A stretch of 12,099 bases of DNA from Cerioporus squamosus. Taxonomy: Eukaryota > Basidiomycota > Agaricomycetes > Polyporales > Polyporaceae. Under the pieces are notes generated by a model. The model was not told the DNA's origin. It did not search any database and saw only the letters and a program-made list of their open reading frames with translations. Within the stretch, counting starts at the first letter, position 1. Every line of letters begins with the position of its first letter. Positions 7,294-12,099 of the stretch are shown piece after piece. The translations under genes and the position numbers were made by a program. The stretch covers positions 1-12,099 of the forward strand of contig JABYQS010000857.1 in the NCBI GenBank assembly GCA_022592435.1. The letters run 5' to 3'.

Positions 7294-10220
7294 ATGGCCC
7301 TCGAAGACCAGGACGAGTCCGTCCGCATCGCCGTCCGTGCGCTCGGCGACATGCGCAACAGCACACACAACAGCACCTCTTCGCCGTCCACATGTGAGTT
7401 ATTTCACATGAGACATGGAGCGCAACCCCAAAGCTTTGAAGCTGATCTCGACACACCTTAACCTCTACATCTTCCGTGCTTTGCATTCCGCGCTCTCGCT
7501 TGTTCTCGTGCTGCTACCACTTGCCGTCGTGCGCTGCAGCATTCCAGACCACCCCCGCACTCTCGGTCACATCGACCACATCCTCGCCGTCCTTGCCCTC
7601 CCCGTCGCTCATGGATGAAGATGTGCAGCGCGAAGACGACGCAGAGCGCAGGCTGCAGCGCTTGCTCGCGGAGGGCGATCGGGATCCTAGTGCGCGCGAC
7701 AGGCCGAGGGAAGGCGAGGAGGAGTGGAAGTCGCTGTCGCGCGTGTCGAATCTCCCGCTCGTGAGTGGTGCACTCCGCGCGTACGAGCAGAGCAAGGCGA
7801 GCTCCCGAGTCGTGAAGGTGCGTCCCGCTGCTGCGTCTTCGCGGATCAACAGATAGACTGACACATCCTACTCGCATCCTCCTTCAACATGCAGTACGGC
7901 GCGGAGATGATGGAGTCCTCGATGAAGAGCATCTCGCGGCCGGTCATCGACCGTCTCCCCGTCAATCAGCTCGACGACTTTGCGTGCAGGCAGCTCGATA
8001 GGGTGCGTGTCTTCCCCCTTCCCCCTTATCCCTGCTGCGTTTTTTCCGGCACCCCCGCATCCCCACATCTTCTGCACTTCCACCCTTTCCGCCTTCTTTT
8101 CCTATCGCGTGCCTTCGTTCCCTGCGGTCGGGGTCATCTGGCTGCTGCGACGCCTCGAGTCGTGCGCGAGGCTGGAGACGCTCCCACCGGTTTCGAACGC
8201 TATCGCGCTTTGTCCAGATCCGGAGGGCATGACGTCTGAGGCTGCATTTGCTGGGTCCCTGTTCCTTGGGGCTGGTGAGCGCACGTCAAGTATACGCCTG
8301 TCCGAACTGTCTTGTTGGCGGCCGCATAGGGGCAACGTCGTCATCGTTGCAGTTTCACTGATTCCGGTCACTTGTACAGCTTGGTAGCTATGCGCGTCGT
8401 ACATCCAGCGGTGATCGTTCACGCAGCGGCTCTGTCGATACGCGGGATCCGAGGCGTCCTTGGGAGGACAGGGACGTGTCCATGACCCGTCGCGACAGTT
8501 CATCAAGCGGAAGTCGGACAAGAGAAGACGAAGACGCACGGTCAATAGGACGTGAGGGTCTATGCTCCTGCAATCGAATGATACACTGATGTCAGGTTGG
8601 CAGCGACATCACCCACTGCATCTCACGCGAATGGCCCCATGGAAAGCCGCACGCCTACCCCACATCCATCTTCAAGTTTTCAACCAGAACGACCCACCCT
8701 TCCCCCAGCCTCGACTCTCACACAGCATGCAGATGCGCAGGAAAGTCAACAGGTCGCGCAGCGGAGTAGATGGCAAGCCGTCTTCCTGGAAGCCGGAGGC
8801 ATCAGCGCTGCCATCAGCGAGGAGAGCATGAGGCGGTTGAAGTATTGCTTGCAATGGCTCCAGGTATGCACGACGCCTCTGATGCGAGCATGCAGACTCA
8901 CTCTTGCCTCGGTTCTGGCAGTATGCAACAGCGCAGATCGATGCGCAAATCCTTGTGCTCCGGAACTTCATTGCTTCGCTCCAGCCGAACGACACCTCCC
9001 CTCATGGGACCGCTGTGTCCGCGCAACACCTCCGCACGTTGCAAGCAGCAAAACGGGATGTCGTAGACACAGTCAGGCAGGTCGTCGAAGTCGTGAGCCG
9101 TTACGCAGGCGGCGCGCTCCCAGAACCCGCGCGCACGCGAGTGCGTTCATTCATTCTGCACCTGCCGCGGAGATGGGCAGCTGCCTCTGCGGAAGGCCCC
9201 CATCCAGCACACGATGTGCGCGCAGAGAGCACGGCGACTGCATCGAGCTCGGCGAGGGGCAGGCATCGTGTTGCGGCGCCGTATAGCTATGGGCCCGGGG
9301 AGGCTGGCCCTTCTCCTCGATCGCGCCCCGCCTCGCGCGCAACGTCCCCGGTCCGTGGATCGCACAGGTCGCACCCGCATTCGAGGCAAGGGAGCAGCAC
9401 AGCGAGCGGCGGCACCCCACCGACGGTCGACGGAGCCACACAAGCAGCACAGAAGATCTTGACGCTCGCGACGGAGAGCCTGGATATGCTGCGTAGCGTG
9501 ACGGGTGTGTTCAAGGACAGCTTGGACCGTGCCGACATGTGAGTGCTTGCTCCCGCTGCCTGTCATCCAAGTATCGCTGATCGTCATCTCCTTCACAGTT
9601 GGGTCGAGCGCCTGCGCGTCGTGGGCTTGCAGCGTGGGCAGAACGGCACGGCAGAAGTCGATCCCGAGAACGATCCTATGCTCAATCTCCGCGACAACCA
9701 CCTGCCTCCCTTCCCTCTCCCGCGCACGCACGACCACAGATCACATACGCACTCACCTTCCTCTCCTCTTTCCCCCTATGCACCGCTCACCCCCACCACG
9801 CCTGGAACTGCTCCTGGCTCCGGATATTCCACTCCGTTCTACAGCCTCCCCCGCTCGTCCAGCACAGGATCGCTCTCTGGCCTCTCGCATGCGTTCCCTG
9901 GGCCCCTGAGCATGGTTCCCCCGTACGACGCGCCTTCGCCTGCTGGTGGTGCCGCTGCAGGCCTGGACAAGCTGTCGCTGTCGTCGAACTATTCTGACGC
10001 AGGATCACGATACACGACCCCGAAGAGCGCCTTGCTCGGGCTCCCGCCCGAAGGCGACTCTGGGGGCGGCCGAGGGGAGAAGAGACGGAGCGAGAGTGAC
10101 GAGAGCGATGCCGCGGTAATGGCTGCGACTGCGTTGGCTGGCATGGCTGGCTCGGGGAGGCTGCCGGCGAAACGCATAAAGCAGGAGGAGCGGGAAGTGG
10201 GGATGGACGTCGACGGCTGA
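7294..10220 (+). CDS. Opi1-family transcriptional regulator
   Basis: Yeast Opi1 represses inositol and phospholipid genes and is held at the ER when phosphatidic acid is high. The exons here are 7294-7393, 7540-7817, 7895-8002, 8380-8551, 8604-8863, 8922-9538 and 9599-10220 (2157 nt, 718 aa). The conserved core (about 99-170) includes LPLVSGALRAYEQSK, YGAEMMESSMKSISRPVIDR and LPVNQLDDFACRQLDR. A second conserved block (about 274-391) begins WQAVFLEAGGISAAI and is largely helical. A third helical stretch precedes residue 520. Ser/Arg- and Pro-rich linkers separate the blocks. The C-terminus carries basic KRIK and a possible SUMO site IKQE (705-708). I see no EFFDAxE-type FFAT motif and no membrane span. 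Exons 1, 3 and 4 are placed by splice signals and frame; the choice of 8603 as acceptor is supported by the CTGAT branch at 8586. The length exceeds yeast Opi1 (404 aa). Confidence 0.88.
7391..7410. promoter_or_regulatory. Inverted pair of UAS-INO half sites at intron 1 donor
   Basis: ATTTCACATG at 7401-7410 is the exact reverse complement of the yeast UAS-INO core CATGTGAAAT. It faces CATGTGA at 7391-7397, giving CATGTGA-N6-TCACATG. The left arm overlaps the splice donor GTGAGT (7394-7399), so part of it is fixed by splicing. The exact right arm has no such constraint. Confidence 0.45.
8003..8379 (+). other. Unusually long intron 3 of the Opi1 gene
   Basis: The intron is 377 nt, while the other introns of this gene are 52-146 nt. 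Splicing joins FACRQLDR directly to LGSYARR. It ends with a CTGAT branch (about 8358) and acceptor TACAG. An internal stretch (about 8108-8274) stays open in one frame and is followed by the donor-like GTGAGC at 8275, so an alternative exon is possible though unsupported. Confidence 0.5.
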
Positions 10221-10462
10221 AGGTGAGGAGGATGAGAGGGGAGAGAAGGCCCAGAAGGGGTGCCTGTCTGCTGTGAGCCGGGATATAGGCGAATTCACGA
10301 CGCGATGACCCCGCAGGTCAGACAGGCACCTCGCGTCCGACCGAGAGTCCGATCTCCGCCCTCGTCCGCTTCCCCCAGCTCTCCCTCCTTGCACTCGCCT
10401 CATCCGTCTGACTATATATTTTCCTCGGGCCATCTGATGCATCATGCCACTATGTGCTAGTA

Positions 10463-10474
10463 CTAGTGTTGCCG
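10463..10474 (+). repeat. Isolated copy of the hAT terminal sequence
   Basis: CTAGTGTTGCCG here matches the left edge of the hAT-like element (2416-2427) over 12 bp. GTACTAGTGTT at 10460-10470 also has an inverted partner at 11281-11291. No matching 8-bp duplication flanks that pair, so this is at best a degraded or unrelated end. Confidence 0.3.
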
Positions 10475-10691
10475 TGGCGAGAGCCTGCATACTAGTGCGA
10501 CGCTTGCCCCGACGACGTCATCATCTACGTACTTACGCTGATCACTAGCTTCCTGCCGTTCGTCTCGTTTTCTGGATTGGAGTCTCGGTGTCATATGGAC
10601 GGTCGCCAATTGTGTCTTCTAGTCTGGTTGCTTGTACTTACTACTTACGCTCGTCCTCCCATCCCTCGCATCGCACCGCACGGACATCACA

Positions 10692-10709
10692 CTGCTGCTG
10701 CTGCTGCTG
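10692..10709 (+). repeat. (CTG)6 microsatellite
   Basis: Six perfect CTG units lie in the non-coding region downstream of the Opi1 gene. Confidence 0.85.
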
Positions 10710-11058
10710 CCACTACTAGCTAGCACTTGTATACTCCACCGCCGTAAGGTAGCTCAGCAGCTTCTGAACCGGATTTCCCGGGCGTCCGCTCCCCTCGCGC
10801 CCCTCATATCCCCGCATCCATCGTGACCATATTTTGATTTGACTAGTACGCCCCGTCTCCAGTACCTCGTGGTTCCTCCGGTCGGTCATGCCTCTTTATT
10901 ACCCTCAGGCTCCGCGAACGATGAGTGGTTGATCCCGGTCTGGCTTATGCATAGTACCTATTTATTTGTCTACAGGTCTCGGTGCCTTCTATGCTCCGGT
11001 GCTAGCCACAATCGTTCTGTAATACGTTACGAAAGTACCCGTATGTATCCAACTTTAG

Positions 11059-11281
11059 CCTGTTCCAGCGACCGGCCTCAGCCTGCTGTTGCTGGCGGGT
11101 CAGCAGCTCATGCATGGTGGCTGCTTCGATGCCGAGTGGGATGGAGCTCTGATGTGCATGGCGAAGAGTATGGCGGTGAGTTTCTTCTCTTCCTTTCGGG
11201 GCGTGACTAGTACTGACAACTTCGTGGCAGGATGCTATGAGTTTTGAAACTCAAACCACAACCTGGAGCCAGGAACGTTGA
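11059..11281 (+). other. Possible spliced reading frame, unidentified
   Basis: Segment 11059-11175 (39 codons, after an ACTTTAG acceptor) joins in phase 0 to 11231-11281 (16 codons plus TGA). The 55-nt intron has donor GTGAGT, a CTGAC branch at about 11213 and acceptor GGCAG, which are very good signals. The peptide includes GLSLLLLAGQQLMHGG and FDAEWDGALMCMAKSM. I do not recognise it and see no convincing upstream start. It could be the end of a small gene, a relic, or a spliced non-coding RNA. Confidence 0.22.
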
Positions 11282-11443
11282 ACACTAGTACGGGCTGCTG
11301 TCCAGGCCAGTCTCTTCTCTGAGCGGGTTGAACTGCAGGCGAAGGATACCCTCGCTCGTAGAAGGCACTTGGTCTCGGGGGTCCATCTGACAATATTGCG
11401 AGTATACTTAGCGGATAGCATACAGACGCTTTCGTCCTCGCGT

Positions 11444-11715
11444 TCAGATGGATGACCTCCAAACCTGAATTAGACGACGCTGAACGGCGAAATCTGTGTT
11501 GTCGATGACCATAACTCTCATGCCCTCCGGTAAATATGCGTAGGCTTCTATTAATCGCTCGCACTTGATCTGAGCGTTCAATCAGGTTGGGAGCCACCAC
11601 GACTCGCTATCGATGCGTTTGATTTTTGGTTCGTGGTACTTACTCCCGTGCTAGTATCCACCAGGCACAGGTCGCACAAGACGCATTTTGATCTGGTGGG
11701 CCTGCTTTTCTCCAC
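11444..11715 (-). other. Possible spliced reading frame on the minus strand
   Basis: Segment 11644-11715 (24 codons, after an ATACAG acceptor) joins in phase 0 to 11444-11569 (41 codons plus TGA). The 74-nt intron has donor GTAAGT, a CTGAT branch and acceptor CTCAG. The peptide contains KCVLCDLC and YLPEGMRVMVIDNTDFAVQ. The second has a faint resemblance to the start of a receiver domain, but too little follows to claim it. It is probably a gene fragment or chance. Confidence 0.2.
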
Positions 11716-11928
11716 CTGTATTCAACTGGTTTTAGGCTGATCCCCCACAGACGGATGAAACGTGCTCTATTTAGTAGTATCTCTCTCTGTATGCACGGTA
11801 GCCGAAGATGCCCAGAAGCATTGCATTGTCAAGTCGCCGGAGGGCTATCAGTATGGTCATAAGCACCGTCTCGGAGGAGATATCGCATATCACGCCAAAC
11901 GGACGAGTGTCCTCTGATCCGTTGTAGG

Positions 11929-12099
11929 ATGGCGTTCCCTCTTCTCGTGAGTCTCGTCGGGGCCGCATGCGCAGCTCTCGTCCTCGTCCTGGTTCGGTCC
12001 CATCGTTTGAGGCGCCGCCGCGGACCCTTGCCTCCTGGCCCGAAGCCTCTTTCCTTGCTGGGGAACCTCCTACTATTCCAAGGAACAACAGTGGGTACG
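11929..12099 (+). CDS. Cytochrome P450, N-terminal part, cut by window end
   Basis: The first 57 codons of a probable microsomal P450 are visible. An N-terminal membrane anchor (about residues 3-22, rich in Leu, Val and Ala) is followed by the basic stop-transfer RSHRLRRRRG. After it comes the proline hinge and start of the fold PLPPGPKPLSLLGNLL, which is the standard entry of class II fungal P450s. Haem-binding and I-helix motifs lie beyond the window, so neither clan nor substrate can be given. The sequence GTGGGT at 12091 or GTACG at 12095 may be the first splice donor. The start is the ATG at 11929, directly before the anchor. Confidence 0.88.
   Translation, partial: MAFPLLVSLVGAACAALVLVLVRSHRLRRRRGPLPPGPKPLSLLGNLLLFQGTTVGT

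Larger units (their letters stand above)
10221..11928. other. Intergenic region with no confident gene
   Basis: The first part holds the Opi1 3' UTR. From about 10440 the base composition becomes more balanced and CTAGT-type words recur (10457, 10491, 10842, 11206, 11284). Two weak spliced reading frames are listed separately. The last 150 bp should contain the P450 promoter; a TATTTAG element lies at 11767-11773. Confidence 0.5.

Noticed and set aside
8596..8603. Alternative acceptor GTCAG at 8595 for Opi1 intron 4
   Set aside because: It breaks the downstream frame and lies only about 5 nt after the CTGAT branch. The acceptor at 8603 restores the frame and has normal spacing.
10464..11287. 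A complete second hAT element of about 0.8 kb
   Set aside because: The flanking 8-mers (GCTAGTAC and GTACGGGC) do not match, and the inverted identity is only 11 bp, which can arise by chance at this scale.
1..12099. tRNA genes, CRISPR arrays, bacterial-type operons
   Set aside because: No cloverleaf with an intact B box and no spaced direct repeats were found. B-box-like words near 2165, 2225 and 8190 lack a matching A box and stems. The gene structure is plainly eukaryotic.

Overview
The window looks like a gene-dense stretch of a filamentous basidiomycete nuclear genome, most likely an Agaricomycete. The grounds are GC-rich sequence, genes broken by many short introns (about 47-82 nt) with GT...AG ends and CTRAY-type branch points, and fungal protein families. 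The exact order or genus cannot be read from the sequence.

Layout. At the left, on the minus strand (122-901), lies a complete gene for ribosomal protein eL37. It is split into six coding exons, including a 3-nt ATG exon, a 7-nt exon and a 16-nt exon. About 1.5 kb of mostly unexplained DNA follows (902-2416), then a 465-bp non-autonomous hAT-type element (2417-2881) with 15-bp terminal inverted repeats and a perfect 8-bp target duplication. The plus strand then carries a GATA transcription factor (3804-6781, three exons, 712 aa). Its two GATA fingers flank a CX5CX8CX2C cysteine cluster, which is the layout of the iron-sensing repressors Urbs1/SRE/SreA/Fep1. Its upstream region and its two long introns are crowded with GATAA motifs. 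In tandem behind it is an Opi1-family regulator (7294-10220, seven exons, 718 aa), a relative of the yeast repressor of phospholipid synthesis. It has ICRE/UAS-INO-like motifs upstream and in its first intron. A 1.7-kb spacer (10221-11928) holds two weak spliced reading frames and CTAGT-rich sequence. The window ends inside the first exon of a cytochrome P450 gene (11929-12099).

How it fits together. Two regulators sit side by side: one that should sense iron, and one that should link membrane-lipid state to transcription. In both cases the cognate binding motif of the family is concentrated in the gene's own non-coding DNA, which suggests that each is autoregulated. No wholly new multi-gene system is evident. 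The most interesting signals are the microexons of eL37, the self-site clusters of the two regulators, the identical intron positions in the two GATA fingers, and the intact hAT footprint.
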